Made by a program: the position numbers and the translations under genes | Notes under the pieces: model-generated | Databases searched by the model: none | The model's input: the letters and a program-made list of their open reading frames with translations, nothing else | Told to the model about the DNA's origin: nothing | In this document: positions 44,351 to 54,503 of the stretch, one piece after another | Layout of the letters: each line of letters starts with the position of its first letter | Numbering within the stretch: the first letter of the stretch is position 1 | Assembly (NCBI RefSeq): GCF_014645795.1 | Contig: NZ_BMMK01000010.1 | Location: 39,226 to 103,225 of the forward strand | DNA from: Longimycelium tulufanense | Lineage (GTDB): Bacteria > Actinomycetota > Actinomycetes > Mycobacteriales > Pseudonocardiaceae | Length of the DNA: 64,000 nucleotides | Direction of reading: 5' to 3'

Positions 44351-45676
44351 ATGATCCAACCATCGTGTACTGACGCCGTGTTCGGGCGTCGGTCGGGCCA
44401 GCCGCTGTTGGGGCCGCTGCACGACTACGTCCGGCAGTCGTTCGTGGTGACACCGCTGCTGGGCATCGTCGGCGGTATCGCGCTGGCGGTGGCCACCAGC
44501 GAGCTCGACAACGAGTTGTCCCAGATACCCGAGTTCGCGACCGAGTTCCGACCGATCATCGAGCCGAGCCGCAAGGTGATCGACGCTGTCGGCCCGGCGA
44601 TGCTCACGTTCCTCGGCGTGGTCTTCAGCATCACCCTGGTTGCGTTGCAGATGGCCGCCAGCCAGCTCTCGCCGCGCGTGGTGCGACTGTTCGTGCGGAG
44701 CAGGATGGTCAAGGCCACGCTCGCCGTGTTCATCGGGACCTTCGTCTACACGATCACGGTGCAGTACAGCTTCGTCACGGTCTCCGAGGAGGGTTCGCTG
44801 CAGGACCAGCCCTTCATACCGCTCGTGTCCGGGCTCATCGCCCTGCTACTCACTCTTGGCAGCGTGGGGATGTTCGTGGGCTACGTACATTCGATGATCC
44901 GCCTCATGCGGCTCACCGAGGTGATCGACATGGTGACCGCGGAGACGCGACGCACGATCAACGCTGTGGCATGGACGGAGGAAGGGGAAGGCAGGGAAGT
45001 TTCGGGAAAGCCCCTACAGTCGGTGTACTACGAGGGTAAGCCGGGCGCGGTGCGAACGGTGAATGTGTGGCGTCTCGTTCGACTGGCACGCAAGAACGAC
45101 GCGGCGCTGCGCCTCGTGCCGAAGATCGGGGACTTCGTCGCGCCCGGCACGCCGCTGCTCCATGTGCACGGGCGCAAGGAAATCCGTTCACGGACGCTCC
45201 GGAAGGCGCTCGGCGTGGGTCCCGAACGCACGATGTACCAGGACATTGCGTTCGGCTTCCGGCAGTTGGTGGACATCGCGATCCGGGCCCTGTCCCCCGG
45301 TGTCAACGACCCCACGACAGCGGTCCAGGCCCTGGACCGGATCCACGCGTTGTTGTCGGACCTGTTGGACAAGCCCCTCGGTGAGCAGTACCACCGGGAT
45401 CGCGACGGTGTGGTGCGGCTCGTGGAGCCACTGCCGGGCTGGGACTCGCTCATCGACCTAGCGTTCACGGAGATCCTGTTGTACGGGGTGACCTCGCCAC
45501 AGGTGACACGACGGATGGTGGCGGCGCTGATCGATCTGGTCGAGCACGCGCCGGAGGATCGGCGCGCCACGCTGGAGCGGCACCTCGGACACGTGCGCGA
45601 GGCAGTCGAGGCGGCGATCCCCGACGAGATGATGCGCACCTTCGGCCTCACCCCCGACCGCCAGGGCATCGGCTGA
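44351..45676 (+). CDS. DUF2254 membrane protein
   Basis: Predicted membrane protein of 441 residues in the DUF2254 family, function unknown. Four hydrophobic helices lie in the first 200 residues. The soluble C-terminal part contains the conserved AFGFRQLVDIAIRALSPGVNDPTTAVQALD stretch. Start is unsure: ATG 44351 has AGGA with no spacing, and GTG 44378 has no site. Divergent from the methyltransferase gene. Confidence 0.82.
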   Translation: MIQPSCTDAVFGRRSGQPLLGPLHDYVRQSFVVTPLLGIVGGIALAVATSELDNELSQIPEFATEFRPIIEPSRKVIDAVGPAMLTFLGVVFSITLVALQMAASQLSPRVVRLFVRSRMVKATLAVFIGTFVYTITVQYSFVTVSEEGSLQDQPFIPLVSGLIALLLTLGSVGMFVGYVHSMIRLMRLTEVIDMVTAETRRTINAVAWTEEGEGREVSGKPLQSVYYEGKPGAVRTVNVWRLVRLARKNDAALRLVPKIGDFVAPGTPLLHVHGRKEIRSRTLRKALGVGPERTMYQDIAFGFRQLVDIAIRALSPGVNDPTTAVQALDRIHALLSDLLDKPLGEQYHRDRDGVVRLVEPLPGWDSLIDLAFTEILLYGVTSPQVTRRMVAALIDLVEHAPEDRRATLERHLGHVREAVEAAIPDEMMRTFGLTPDRQGIG

Positions 45677-45713
45677 GAAACCCGATGCCCTGACAGCGGC
45701 AATGTTGAACGGG

Positions 45714-45995
45714 TCAGCTCAGGTCGAGCCGGCCCGACTTGACGGTGTCGCGGAACGCGGCCCACTCGGCGGGGCCGAAGGCCAGCGCGGGGCCGGTGGG
45801 GTTCTTCGAGTCGCGAACCGCGGTCATGCCCGGCATGTGCGCCACCTCGACGCACTCGCCGCCAGATCCGTTGCTACGACTGCTCTTACGCCAGGTGGCA
45901 TCTCCGTGGAACGCCACCTCGACACAGGCGTTGCCACCGCCGTTACTACGAGCGCTCTTACGCCATCCGACCCGGCATAAGTCAAGGCTGGACAT
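45714..45995 (-). CDS. DUF397 protein with duplicated motif
   Basis: A 93-residue DUF397 protein, the small partner of XRE/DUF5753 regulators in actinobacterial development. The motif WRKS(A/S)RSNG.G..CVEVA occurs twice, at about residues 11-28 and 35-53, so the first third is a partial duplication. The rest (VRDSKNPTGPALAFGPAEWAAF) is standard. Starts 17 bases after the XRE stop. Confidence 0.92.
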   Translation of the reverse strand: MSSLDLCRVGWRKSARSNGGGNACVEVAFHGDATWRKSSRSNGSGGECVEVAHMPGMTAVRDSKNPTGPALAFGPAEWAAFRDTVKSGRLDLS

Positions 45996-46012
45996 GCCGC
46001 TCTCCCTCGCTG

Positions 46013-46870
46013 CTACAAGCTGTCGGCGGCCTCCGCGATCATCTTGGCCGACGCGTCTGCGTCGAGCGCGGTCTCCTGCAAGCCGACGAAGTTGAGGGTA
46101 TAGGCGTCTACGGCCTCCTGATCCTCCGGGGAGAAGCCGTAAGCAAGGCTCTCGATGTAGAGGACATCGTCATAGTGCTCCTGCTCGAACGACAGGATGT
46201 TGAACACTGAACCCATCGCGGGGTGGGCACCGGCGCTGAACGGAATCACTTGGATCATGACGTTTGGCCGCTCGGCGAGCTCCACGAGGTGTTCGAGCTG
46301 GCGCCGCATGACACCCGGACCGCCAACAACCTGCCGCAGAACCACCTCGTTGAACACCGCCTCCACACGAAGGGGCTTGTCGCGTTCTAGGAGGGACTGC
46401 CGCTCGCGACGAGCCTCGATGCGTCGCTCAACGACCTCTTCCGACACATGTGGTCGGCTGGCCCGCACAAGTGCTTCGGTGTACTCCGGAGTTTGGAACA
46501 AGCCAGGAACAAGATCGATGGTGAAACTCCGTACCAAGCACGCTTCGGACTCAAGTTCGACATAGTCGAGGGCTGCCTCGAACAGCTCTTCCTTGCCGAA
46601 CTCCTCCCACCAACCTCGGTCCTTGGCGCGATGGGCCAGTTCGAAGAGCGCATCGCGCTCCTTGTCATCGACCTTGTAGGCGATGGCGAAGCCCAGCACG
46701 TCGATCGGACTCGCTGGTTGCACACAGTGCTCGATTCGACTGATCTTCGCGTGTGAGCAGCCAAGAAGTTTTGCGGCCTCGATCCCCTTCATGCCAATGC
46801 GCTCCCGCCACCGCTGCAGGGTCCGTGCCACACGGCGAGCTCGAACGCTGGGCCTGAACTGTTCCGTCAC
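46013..46870 (-). CDS. XRE family regulator with DUF5753 (WhiJ-like)
   Basis: A 285-residue regulator: helix-turn-helix at about 15-70 (GMKGIEAAKLLGCSHAKISRIE), then a DUF5753 domain (LVPGLFQTPEYTEALVRA, VIPFSAGAHPAMGSVFNILSFE). Such proteins pair with DUF397 partners in Streptomyces development and antibiotic control (WhiJ type). GTG 46870 has GGGAGACGAGG upstream. The region before it is dense in palindromes. Confidence 0.93.
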   Translation of the reverse strand: MTEQFRPSVRARRVARTLQRWRERIGMKGIEAAKLLGCSHAKISRIEHCVQPASPIDVLGFAIAYKVDDKERDALFELAHRAKDRGWWEEFGKEELFEAALDYVELESEACLVRSFTIDLVPGLFQTPEYTEALVRASRPHVSEEVVERRIEARRERQSLLERDKPLRVEAVFNEVVLRQVVGGPGVMRRQLEHLVELAERPNVMIQVIPFSAGAHPAMGSVFNILSFEQEHYDDVLYIESLAYGFSPEDQEAVDAYTLNFVGLQETALDADASAKMIAEAADSL

Positions 46871-46891
46871 GCCTCGTCTCCCTGCTGAGAA

Positions 46892-46968
46892 CCGATCGTG
46901 ATCGGAAGCTTACGCACTGCTCCGCGCACCGATCTTTCCCTCGATCGAGGGGACTTCGTACATGTACG
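46892..46968. promoter_or_regulatory. Palindrome cluster before the WhiJ-like gene
   Basis: Three perfect palindromes occur within 77 bases: CCGATC-GT-GATCGG (46892-46905), CCCTCGATCGAGGG (46938-46951) and CGTACATGTACG (46957-46968). They lie between the XRE gene and the divergent small gene, the expected place for its operators and promoters. Confidence 0.65.
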
Positions 46969-47066
46969 TCATCAAAAACTTGTGATGCCGTGCGTGATAG
47001 TCCATGGTCATCACACACAGTGATCGGCTTCCCCGGCCGCCTAGGCCCACCTCCCTGGAGTCCCCC

Positions 47067-47396
47067 ATGCCCTGGTACCTGTGGCACCGCATCGAGATCT
47101 TCGAGATCGTCCGTGGCCGGCGCGTGCTCGTGTACGCCAAGAACATCGATGACCACGGCTTCTACGTGCAGCTCAAGGGAAACAAGAACCCCGCGCCCGC
47201 CTACGCCGTCGCGCTCGCCTCGGAGTGGCTGGAGCGCAACAACCGTCCGGCGGGCCGCTGTCTGGTCGTGGTGTGGCGCCTCAACGAGGCCGACAGGTCC
47301 AAGCTCTCGGTTCTCTGCGAGGTGCCGTTCCACTGGAACGGCGCTCCCGCCGTCCCACCCGAGCCGGAACCCGTGGCGGCAGCGGCGAATGCCTAG
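47067..47396 (+). CDS. Hypothetical protein divergent from the WhiJ-like regulator
   Basis: A 109-residue protein not assigned to a family. ATG 47067 has TGGAG 6 nt upstream; ATG 47004 is possible but unsupported. The sequence is mixed alpha/beta (WYLWHRIEIFEIVRGRRVLVYAKNID) and has no signal peptide or membrane helix. Its stop overlaps the stop of the DUF4233 gene (CTAG shared between strands). Shared control with the XRE gene is likely from the layout. Confidence 0.7.
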   Translation: MPWYLWHRIEIFEIVRGRRVLVYAKNIDDHGFYVQLKGNKNPAPAYAVALASEWLERNNRPAGRCLVVVWRLNEADRSKLSVLCEVPFHWNGAPAVPPEPEPVAAAANA

Positions 47397-47797
47397 CCCT
47401 GGCCGCGCGCGATGTGCTGCTCGACCTGCTTCCGCAGGTACAGCATGTACACCCAGATCAGGGCGAAGATGACGCCCAGGACCCCGAGCGTGACCGAGAT
47501 GAACACCGTCAACACCATCAGGACCTGCAACGTCAGCGCGACGTACAGCCCCCACGGACGCCCCATGACACCACTCGCGAGGAGCATCGCCAGTGCCAGG
47601 GCGATCACCAGGATCCCGTTGACCGACGACAGCCCCTCGCCGAGCTTCGCCACGACCGGCAGTGCCAGCGCAACGACAATCGCCTCCATGACCAGGGTTC
47701 CGGCCATGACGCCGCGCAGGCCCTTCCACGGGTCGCGGGCCGGTGGCTGTCCCTGGGGAGGCTGTGCCCCGGTTCCCTGCCGTGCCTCGTCGTTCAC
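47393..47797 (-). CDS. DUF4233 membrane protein
   Basis: A 134-residue protein with about four membrane helices, the counterpart of Rv2446c next to folC. Function unknown. Its GTG overlaps the folC stop as GTGA, so it is coupled to folC. Confidence 0.9.
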   Translation of the reverse strand: MNDEARQGTGAQPPQGQPPARDPWKGLRGVMAGTLVMEAIVVALALPVVAKLGEGLSSVNGILVIALALAMLLASGVMGRPWGLYVALTLQVLMVLTVFISVTLGVLGVIFALIWVYMLYLRKQVEQHIARGQG

Positions 47798-49173
47798 GCC
47801 GGCTCCTTGCCGAACAGGGCCCGCGCCTCACCGGCGGTGACGACCGACCCGGTGACCACGACCGCGGAGCCGGAAATCGGCTCGTCCGGGTCCTCGGTCT
47901 CCTCCGCGAGCTGCACGGCGGTCTCCAGGGCGTCGTCGAGCCGGGTCTCGACGACGATCCTGTCGTCACTGAAGATTTCCCGGGCCACCACGGCAAGATC
48001 GTCCGGGTCCAGTGCGCGCGGCGAGGAGTTCCGGGTCAGCACAACCTCACTGACCACCGGCTCCAGCGCGTTCAGGATCCCGCGCGCGTCCTTGTCCCCC
48101 ATCACGCCAACCACGGCAACGAGGCGACGGAAGTTGAACTCGTCGGACAACGCCCTGGCCAGCGCGGCGGCACCGTGCGGGTTGTGCGCGGCGTCGACGA
48201 ACACCGACGGCGCCGTGCGCACCCGTTCCAGCCGACCGGGGGTGACGACCGATGCGAACGCCTCGCGCACGGCCTCGACATCGAGCTGGCGGCCCGCGCC
48301 CGCACCGAAGAACGCCTCGGCCGCCGCCAGCGCCAGAGCCGCGTTACGACCCTGGTGTTCGCCATGCAGCGGCAGGAAAACCTCGTCGTAGACCCCACCG
48401 AGGCCCTGCAGCCTGAGCATCTGGCCACCCACGGCGACCTTGCGCTCCAGCATGCCGAACTCCATGCTCTCCCGGGCGACGGTGGCGTCGACCTCGATGC
48501 TGTGCTGCAACAACACGTTCGCAGCCTCGGGTTCCTGGGCGGCGAGCACCGCGATGGCGCCTTCCTTGATGACGCCGGCCTTCTCCCGCGCGATGCTGGG
48601 CAGGTCCGGTCCGAGGTACTCGACGTGGTCGATGCCGATGGGGCAGATCGCGGCGATCTTGGCGTCCGCGACGTTCGTGGCGTCCCAGGAGCCGCCGAGG
48701 CCGACCTCCAGGATCGCCGCGTCCACCGGTGCTTCGGCGAACGCGGCGAATGCCATCCCGGTCAGCACCTCGAACTTGGTCATCTTGGGACCGCCGGTGC
48801 CTTCCGAGCGCTGGTCGACCATGCGCACGTAGGGCTCGATGTCCCGGTAGACCTCGACGTAGCGTTCCGGGCTGATCGGCGCGTTGTCGACGTTGATCCG
48901 CTCGGTGACCAGCTGCAGGTGCGGGCTGGTGTAGCGGCCGGTGCGCAGGCCGATCCGGGTGAGCAGCGCGTCCAGCATGCGCGCCACGGACGTTTTTCCG
49001 TTGGTGCCGGCCACGTGCAGCACCGGGTAGGCGCGCTGCGGGTCGCCGAGGATCTCGGTCAGCATCCGGATCCGGTCCAGCGAGGGCGCGATCTTGGTCT
49101 CCGGCCATCGCTGGTCCAGCTCGGCCTCGACGGCACGCAACGCGGCCAGGGCCGCGGGCTCGATCTTGGGCAT
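47794..49173 (-). CDS. folC: Folylpolyglutamate synthase/dihydrofolate synthase
   Basis: Adds glutamate to dihydropteroate and folates. 459 residues with the ATP loop VLHVAGTNGKTSVARM, TSPHL, the metal-binding ILEVGLGG and the DAAHNPHGAAAL of Mur-ligase-like enzymes. Begins 6 bases after the valS stop. Confidence 0.95.
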   Translation of the reverse strand: MPKIEPAALAALRAVEAELDQRWPETKIAPSLDRIRMLTEILGDPQRAYPVLHVAGTNGKTSVARMLDALLTRIGLRTGRYTSPHLQLVTERINVDNAPISPERYVEVYRDIEPYVRMVDQRSEGTGGPKMTKFEVLTGMAFAAFAEAPVDAAILEVGLGGSWDATNVADAKIAAICPIGIDHVEYLGPDLPSIAREKAGVIKEGAIAVLAAQEPEAANVLLQHSIEVDATVARESMEFGMLERKVAVGGQMLRLQGLGGVYDEVFLPLHGEHQGRNAALALAAAEAFFGAGAGRQLDVEAVREAFASVVTPGRLERVRTAPSVFVDAAHNPHGAAALARALSDEFNFRRLVAVVGVMGDKDARGILNALEPVVSEVVLTRNSSPRALDPDDLAVVAREIFSDDRIVVETRLDDALETAVQLAEETEDPDEPISGSAVVVTGSVVTAGEARALFGKEPA

Positions 49174-49179
49174 CAGGTG

Positions 49180-51813
49180 TCAGGCCCCCGGTAGCGCGGC
49201 CAGCCGCGCCTTGATGCGTTCGATGTCGGCCAGCGCGGTCTCGCGCCGGCCCCGGATCTTGGCTACCACGTCGGCCGGCGCCTTGTCGGTGAACCTGGGG
49301 TTGGCCAGCTTGGCCTCGCAGCCCGCCAGTTCCTTCTCGGCGGCGGCGAGGTCCTTGGTCAGCCGCCTGCGCTCGGCGGCCACGTCGATGGCGCCGGACA
49401 GGTCCAGCTCCACGGTGACGGTGCCGCCCGGCAGGCCGATCTCCAGCGAGGCCGAGCCGGTGAAGCCGTCGGCCGGCGCGTCCAGGCGCACCAGGGTGCG
49501 GACGGCGCCCTCGTGGCCGGCGAGGTCGGCCTCGCCCAGGCCGGACAGCCGGGCGGCGACCCGCTGGCCGGGCTTAAGGCCCTGGTCGGAGCGGAACCGG
49601 CGGATCTCGGTGACCAGCTTCTGCACGCCGGCGATCCGGCGGGCCGCGGTGCCGTCCCGCTCGGCGCCGCGCCGGGCGGGCCACTCGGCGATGACGAGCG
49701 ACTCGCCGCTGGTGAGCGTCGTCCAGAGCACCTCGGTGACGAACGGGACGACCGGGTGCAGCAGGCGGAGCAGCGCGTCGAGGAGGTGGCCGAGGACCGC
49801 GCGGGTCGCCTCGGCGCGCTCGCCGCCCCCGGCGATCTGGACCTTGGCCAGTTCCAGGTACCAGTCGCAGAACTCGTCCCAGGTGAAGTGGTAGAGCGCG
49901 TCGCACGCCCTGCCGAACTGGTATGCCTCGAACAGACCATCCACTTCGGACACTGTCTCGTCGAGGCGGTCCAGGATCCAGCGGTCGGCGTCGGTGAGCC
50001 GGTCGCGCGCCGGGACCGGGCGGGCGACGGTCGCGCCGTTCATCAGGGCGAACCGGCTGGCGTTCCACAGCTTCGTGCAGAAGTTGCGGGAGCCGGCCGC
50101 CCACTCCTCGGCCAGGGCCATGTCCGCGCCCGGGTTGGCGCCGCGGGCGAGGGTGAAGCGCAGCGCGTCGGCGCCGTAGCGGTCCAGCCAGTCCAGGGGG
50201 TCGATGACGTTGCCCTTGGACTTCGACATCTTCTTGCCGGCGGCGTCGCGGATGAGCCCGTGCAGGAAGACGTCGTGGAAGGGCTGCTCGCCGTCCATGG
50301 CGTAGAGCCCGAACAGCATCATCCGCACGACCCAGAAGAACAGGATGTCGTAGCCGGTGACCAGGACGCTGGTCGGGTAGAAGCGTTCCAGGTCCCTGGT
50401 GCGGTCCGGCCAGCCGAGGGTGGAGAACGGCCACAGGCCGGAGGAGAACCAGGTGTCGAGGACGTCCGGGTCCTGCTGCCAGCCCTCGCCGCCAGGTGGC
50501 TCCTCGTCCGGGCCGACGCACACCACTTCCCCGTTCGGCCCGTACCAGACCGGGATGCGGTGGCCCCACCACAGCTGGCGCGAGATGCACCAGTCGTGCA
50601 TGTCGTCGACCCAGTCGAAGTAGCGCCTGGCCAGCTCCGGCGGGTGGATGCTGGTGCGGCCGTCGCGCACCGCCTCGCTCGCGGCGCGGGCCAGCGACTC
50701 GACCTTGACCCACCACTGCATGGACAGCCGCGGCTCGACGACGGTGTCGCAGCGCGAGCAGTGGCCGACCGCGTGGGTGTAGGGCCGCTTCTCGGCGACG
50801 ATGCGGCCCTGCTGGCGCAGGGCGGCCACGACCGCCGGCCGGGCCTCGAACCGGTCGAGGCCCTCGAAGGGGCCGTGCGCGGTGATGACGCCGCGCTCGT
50901 CCATGATCGTCAGTGCCGGCAGGTCGTGTCGCTGGCCGATCTCGAAGTCGTTGGGGTCGTGGGCGGGGGTGACCTTGACCGCGCCGGTGCCGAACTCCGG
51001 GTCGACGTGCGGGTCGGCCACGATCGGGATGTGGCGGCCGGTGAGCGGCAGCTCGACCTCGGTGCCGATCAGGTGCTGGTAGCGCTCGTCGTCGGGGTGC
51101 ACGGCCACGGCGGTGTCGCCGAGCATCGTCTCGGCGCGCGTGGTGGCGACCACGATGGAGCGGTCGCCCTCGCCGTAGCGGATGGAGATCAGCTCGCCGT
51201 CGTCGTCGCTGTGGTCGACCTCGATGTCCGACAGCGCGGTGCGGCAGCGCGGGCACCAGTTGATGATGCGCTCGGCCCGGTAGATCAGGCCGTCGTCGAA
51301 GAGCTTCTTGAAGATCGTCTGGACGGCGCGGGAGAGGCCCTCGTCCATGGTGAAGCGCTCGCGGCTCCAGTCCACGCCGTCGCCGAGGCGACGCATCTGG
51401 CCGAGGATCTTGCCGCCGTACTCGGCCTTCCACTGCCAGACCCGCTCGACGAACGCCTCCCGGCCCAGGTCGTGGCGGGACTTGCCCTCCTTGGCCAGTT
51501 CCCGCTCGACCACGTTCTGGGTGGCGATACCGGCGTGGTCCATACCGGGCAGCCACAGCACCTCGTAGCCCTGCATGCGCCGGCGGCGGGTCAGCACGTC
51601 GATCAGGGTGTGGTCGAGCGCGTGCCCCATGTGCAGGGTGCCGGTGACGTTCGGGGGCGGGATGACGATCGTGTACGGCGGCCTGTCGCTGTCCGCGTCG
51701 GCGGTGAAGTAGCCCCGCTCGACCCACCGCTCGTACAGGTCGCCCTCTACCTCCGCCGGGGTCCACTGCGGCGGGAGGTCGGCACGGGCCTGGTGCGGAA
51801 GGGTCTCGGTCAC
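49180..51813 (-). CDS. valS: Valyl-tRNA synthetase
   Basis: Class I synthetase, 877 residues. The HIGH motif is LHMGHA near residue 62 within [13 protein letters not shown]. The editing domain follows, and KMSKS is near 527 ([11 protein letters not shown]). A C-terminal coiled coil is readable ([20 protein letters not shown]). First gene of valS-folC-DUF4233. No T-box leader was seen upstream. Confidence 0.97.
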   Translation of the reverse strand: MTETLPHQARADLPPQWTPAEVEGDLYERWVERGYFTADADSDRPPYTIVIPPPNVTGTLHMGHALDHTLIDVLTRRRRMQGYEVLWLPGMDHAGIATQNVVERELAKEGKSRHDLGREAFVERVWQWKAEYGGKILGQMRRLGDGVDWSRERFTMDEGLSRAVQTIFKKLFDDGLIYRAERIINWCPRCRTALSDIEVDHSDDDGELISIRYGEGDRSIVVATTRAETMLGDTAVAVHPDDERYQHLIGTEVELPLTGRHIPIVADPHVDPEFGTGAVKVTPAHDPNDFEIGQRHDLPALTIMDERGVITAHGPFEGLDRFEARPAVVAALRQQGRIVAEKRPYTHAVGHCSRCDTVVEPRLSMQWWVKVESLARAASEAVRDGRTSIHPPELARRYFDWVDDMHDWCISRQLWWGHRIPVWYGPNGEVVCVGPDEEPPGGEGWQQDPDVLDTWFSSGLWPFSTLGWPDRTRDLERFYPTSVLVTGYDILFFWVVRMMLFGLYAMDGEQPFHDVFLHGLIRDAAGKKMSKSKGNVIDPLDWLDRYGADALRFTLARGANPGADMALAEEWAAGSRNFCTKLWNASRFALMNGATVARPVPARDRLTDADRWILDRLDETVSEVDGLFEAYQFGRACDALYHFTWDEFCDWYLELAKVQIAGGGERAEATRAVLGHLLDALLRLLHPVVPFVTEVLWTTLTSGESLVIAEWPARRGAERDGTAARRIAGVQKLVTEIRRFRSDQGLKPGQRVAARLSGLGEADLAGHEGAVRTLVRLDAPADGFTGSASLEIGLPGGTVTVELDLSGAIDVAAERRRLTKDLAAAEKELAGCEAKLANPRFTDKAPADVVAKIRGRRETALADIERIKARLAALPGA

Positions 51814-51903
51814 GCCGAAAGTCTACGAACCGCCGATTGTCGCCCGCACCCGCCTTCCGGCACCGGTGCCGGCGGCCACGACCGGCCCCGGACGGGGGCC
51901 CGA

Positions 51904-52479
51904 TCAGGCCCAGGGAGCAAGTTCGGCGGTGTCGATCTCAACTGGAACCGGCGCGGCCTCGATGCGCGTCACCTGTCCGGGGCGAGCTTCGGCGGCGGGC
52001 CGGTACCGCCCCTCGTGGAGGTAGTAGGTGGACAGAACCAAGGACTTCTGGTCGATGGTCCACAGATACTTGATGCCTGCGGCGGCGTAAGCCGAGATCT
52101 TGGTCTCCCGCTCCGAGAGCGAGTTGCCCGGCGACCAGATCTCGGCGACAAGCCGGACACGCTCCGGCGGAAAGCTGATCTCCTCCGGCGGCCCGGACAG
52201 CACCACCACGTCAGGGATCAACGCGGTCCGCAGCGCGTTGTTGATCTGGACACCCACGCCCGTCACGGCATACAGGTCGCGCCGGTTGGCGGACCGGTGC
52301 GCATCGTGAAGCAGGGACCGCAGCGTGTCACCGATGAACTGATGCCTCCCTGCTGGCGCCGGCGACACGACCCAGTACCCCCAGATCAGCTCCAGCCGCC
52401 CACCATCGCCGGGTTGATCCGCGGCGAGCCAGTCCTCGACGGTGTGCGGACCGATCGGATGCTCTATTGCCGCGCTCAT
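51904..52479 (-). CDS. Uma2 family endonuclease-like protein
   Basis: A 191-residue DUF820/Uma2 protein with the PD-(D/E)xK-type fold seen in cyanobacteria and actinobacteria. The core is LIPDVVVLSG, VAEIWSPGN, then ETKISAYAAAGIKYLWTID, which places Asp, Glu and Lys in order. The ATG lacks a strong ribosome site. Biological role unknown; many copies per genome are usual. Confidence 0.88.
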   Translation of the reverse strand: MSAAIEHPIGPHTVEDWLAADQPGDGGRLELIWGYWVVSPAPAGRHQFIGDTLRSLLHDAHRSANRRDLYAVTGVGVQINNALRTALIPDVVVLSGPPEEISFPPERVRLVAEIWSPGNSLSERETKISAYAAAGIKYLWTIDQKSLVLSTYYLHEGRYRPAAEARPGQVTRIEAAPVPVEIDTAELAPWA

Positions 52480-52640
52480 GATGTCACCGCCTGTGACCGA
52501 ATGACTGCGAAGGGTACCGAACTCATCCTAGGTGGATTGTTTCACCGGGCTGCAAGCCGGAGTGCAACAGCACCTGAAGGTTGCGTGTGTGGCCCTCGGA
52601 CCGCGCGATGCGGGCGGGCCTCCAGAGCGGTGATGCCGGC

Positions 52641-53330
52641 TCAGCCGGAGAGTTCGGTACTGACGCGGTCCAGGAGGGCCTGGGCGGCCGGATCGTGGGC
52701 CACGGTGGCCGCGCCCATGGCCAGCAGCTGGTCGATTAGCCAGGACACCAGCTCGTCGCGGGGCAGCGTGCGTTCCTGCAGCCAGGTCAGCACCGTGCCC
52801 TCGACCACGGCGACCCAGCAGCGCAGGGTCAGCGAGACGAACGGGGTGAGCTCCTCGACGCCGAGCCGGTCGAGGATCTCCGCCACCGCCCGCACCCGGA
52901 CCTCGTCGACGAGCGCGGAGGTTTCCGCCGTCGCAACGGTCGACCCGCTGCGCAGCAGCGTGACGTAACTCGCCTCGTAGGACTCGGCGAAGTCGAGGAA
53001 CTCGTTGAGAGCGGCGCGGAGCTGCGCCAGCAGCGGCCCGGTCCGCGGGACGATCAGCCGCGCGATGAGCCCGTCCACGGCCCTGCGCAGCGCGGCGGCG
53101 CGGATCTCGCGGATGTTGGAGAAGTAGCGGTAGAAGAGCGCGCGGGAGACGTCGGCGTGGGCGGCGATGTCCTCCACCGTGACCAGCTCGGGGTCACGCT
53201 GGCTGAACAGCTCCAGCGCGGCGGCGATCAGGTCGCGCCGCCGCTCCGCGGGTGCCATCCGGCGGCGACGTGCCCGCCCGAGCGGGACGACGGTCCCTGG
53301 CCCTGCGTCCGTCTCCTCTACGTCGGTCAT
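52641..53330 (-). CDS. TetR family regulator of the EphD cluster
   Basis: A 229-residue TetR regulator. Helix-turn-helix near 30-75 (ALELFSQRDPELVTVEDIAAHADVSRALFYRYFSN). ATG 53330 (MTDVEETDAG) gives the family length. It ends the minus-strand group ephD-PF10118-reductase-TetR, so it is the probable regulator of that lipid cluster. No palindrome as clear as the one at the P450 was found upstream. Confidence 0.9.
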   Translation of the reverse strand: MTDVEETDAGPGTVVPLGRARRRRMAPAERRRDLIAAALELFSQRDPELVTVEDIAAHADVSRALFYRYFSNIREIRAAALRRAVDGLIARLIVPRTGPLLAQLRAALNEFLDFAESYEASYVTLLRSGSTVATAETSALVDEVRVRAVAEILDRLGVEELTPFVSLTLRCWVAVVEGTVLTWLQERTLPRDELVSWLIDQLLAMGAATVAHDPAAQALLDRVSTELSG

Positions 53331-53426
53331 TCCCCTTCCCCACATCGTCGGTTCGACTGCCGGATCCGCACCTGCTTCACCTCCGGCCCCGCGACCCCAT
53401 GCCACGGCCCCGCGCGGCCGATTGTC

Positions 53427-54503
53427 CTAGAGGTCGAGCACGATCCGGCCGCCCCGGGACCGGGAGACGCAGATCGTCATCTCCTCGGCGCGCTCGTCGT
53501 CGGTGAGCACGTGGTCACGATGATCGACGACCCCGGCCAGCACCCGTACCCGGCAGGTGCCGCAGAACCCCTGCTGGCAGGAGTAGGCCACGTCGGGGAG
53601 GACCTCGCGGACGACCTCCAGCGCCGTACGGTCGGCCGGCACGGGCAGGACCCGCCCGCTGCCGCGCAGCTCGACCTCGAACGGCGTGCCGTCGACGATC
53701 GGCGGCGGGCTGAACCGCTCGTAGTGGAAGGGACGGTCGACGGGCAGCAACCGGTGGACACCCTCGATCAGCGGTGGCGGTCCGCAGCAGTAGACGGTGG
53801 CGTCGGGCGGGGTCCCGGCCAGCAGGTCGGCGGGATCGGGTAGGCCCCCGTGCTCGTCGTCCGCACGGACCCGCACCCGGCCCCGGCACAGCGCGTGGAG
53901 CTCGTCCAGGAACGGCAGTGAGTCGCGGGTGCGCCCGGTGTAGACCAAACGCCAGTCGGCGCCGCGGAGCTGCGCGGTCCGCACCATCGGCAGGATCGGG
54001 GTGATCCCGATGCCGCCGGCGATGAACAGGTATCGGGACGAGCGCAGGAAGGGGAAGGCGTTGCGGGGGCCGCGCACCCTCAGCTCGTCGCCCTTCCGCA
54101 GCGTGTCGTGCACCTCGAGCGATCCCCCGCCGCCGTCCTCGATGCGCCGTACCGCGATCCGGTAGGCGGAGCGGTCGGTCGGGTCTCCGCACAGCGAGTA
54201 CTGCCGCAGCCGGCCGGAGGGCAGCAGTACGTCGAGATGGCAGCCGGGCCGCCAGCGTGGCAGCGGCCCGCCGTCGGCCGCGACGAGACGCAGGCTGACG
54301 GCGCCGTCCGCCACCCGTTCCTTGCGCTCGATCACGACGTGCAGGTCACGGTCCACCGGCTGTACCGGCGGGTGCTGGCCGAGCCGCGCCACCCCCGAGT
54401 AGATGGCGGCGGCGTAGCGGATCACTCCCCACAGCCGGTCCCGGTCCGCCCGGCCCTGCAGGTCGGGCGGAACGATGTAGTCGCGCGGGCGGGTCGTGGT
54501 CAC
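53427..54503 (-). CDS. Ferredoxin reductase with C-terminal 2Fe-2S domain
   Basis: Phthalate dioxygenase reductase-like electron carrier, 358 residues. An FMN/FAD-binding barrel (RQYSLCGDP) and an NAD domain (FIAGGIGITPILPM, YCCGPPPL) precede a plant-type [2Fe-2S] domain with SCQQGFCGTC and a distal Cys. GTG 54503 overlaps the PF10118 stop as GTGA. It could supply an oxygenase; the PF10118 protein is one candidate. Confidence 0.92.
   Translation of the reverse strand: MTTTRPRDYIVPPDLQGRADRDRLWGVIRYAAAIYSGVARLGQHPPVQPVDRDLHVVIERKERVADGAVSLRLVAADGGPLPRWRPGCHLDVLLPSGRLRQYSLCGDPTDRSAYRIAVRRIEDGGGGSLEVHDTLRKGDELRVRGPRNAFPFLRSSRYLFIAGGIGITPILPMVRTAQLRGADWRLVYTGRTRDSLPFLDELHALCRGRVRVRADDEHGGLPDPADLLAGTPPDATVYCCGPPPLIEGVHRLLPVDRPFHYERFSPPPIVDGTPFEVELRGSGRVLPVPADRTALEVVREVLPDVAYSCQQGFCGTCRVRVLAGVVDHRDHVLTDDERAEEMTICVSRSRGGRIVLDL

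Noticed and set aside
49574-51766. 730-codon minus frame inside valS
   Set aside because: Arg/Pro/Gly-rich shadow in another frame of the synthetase gene.
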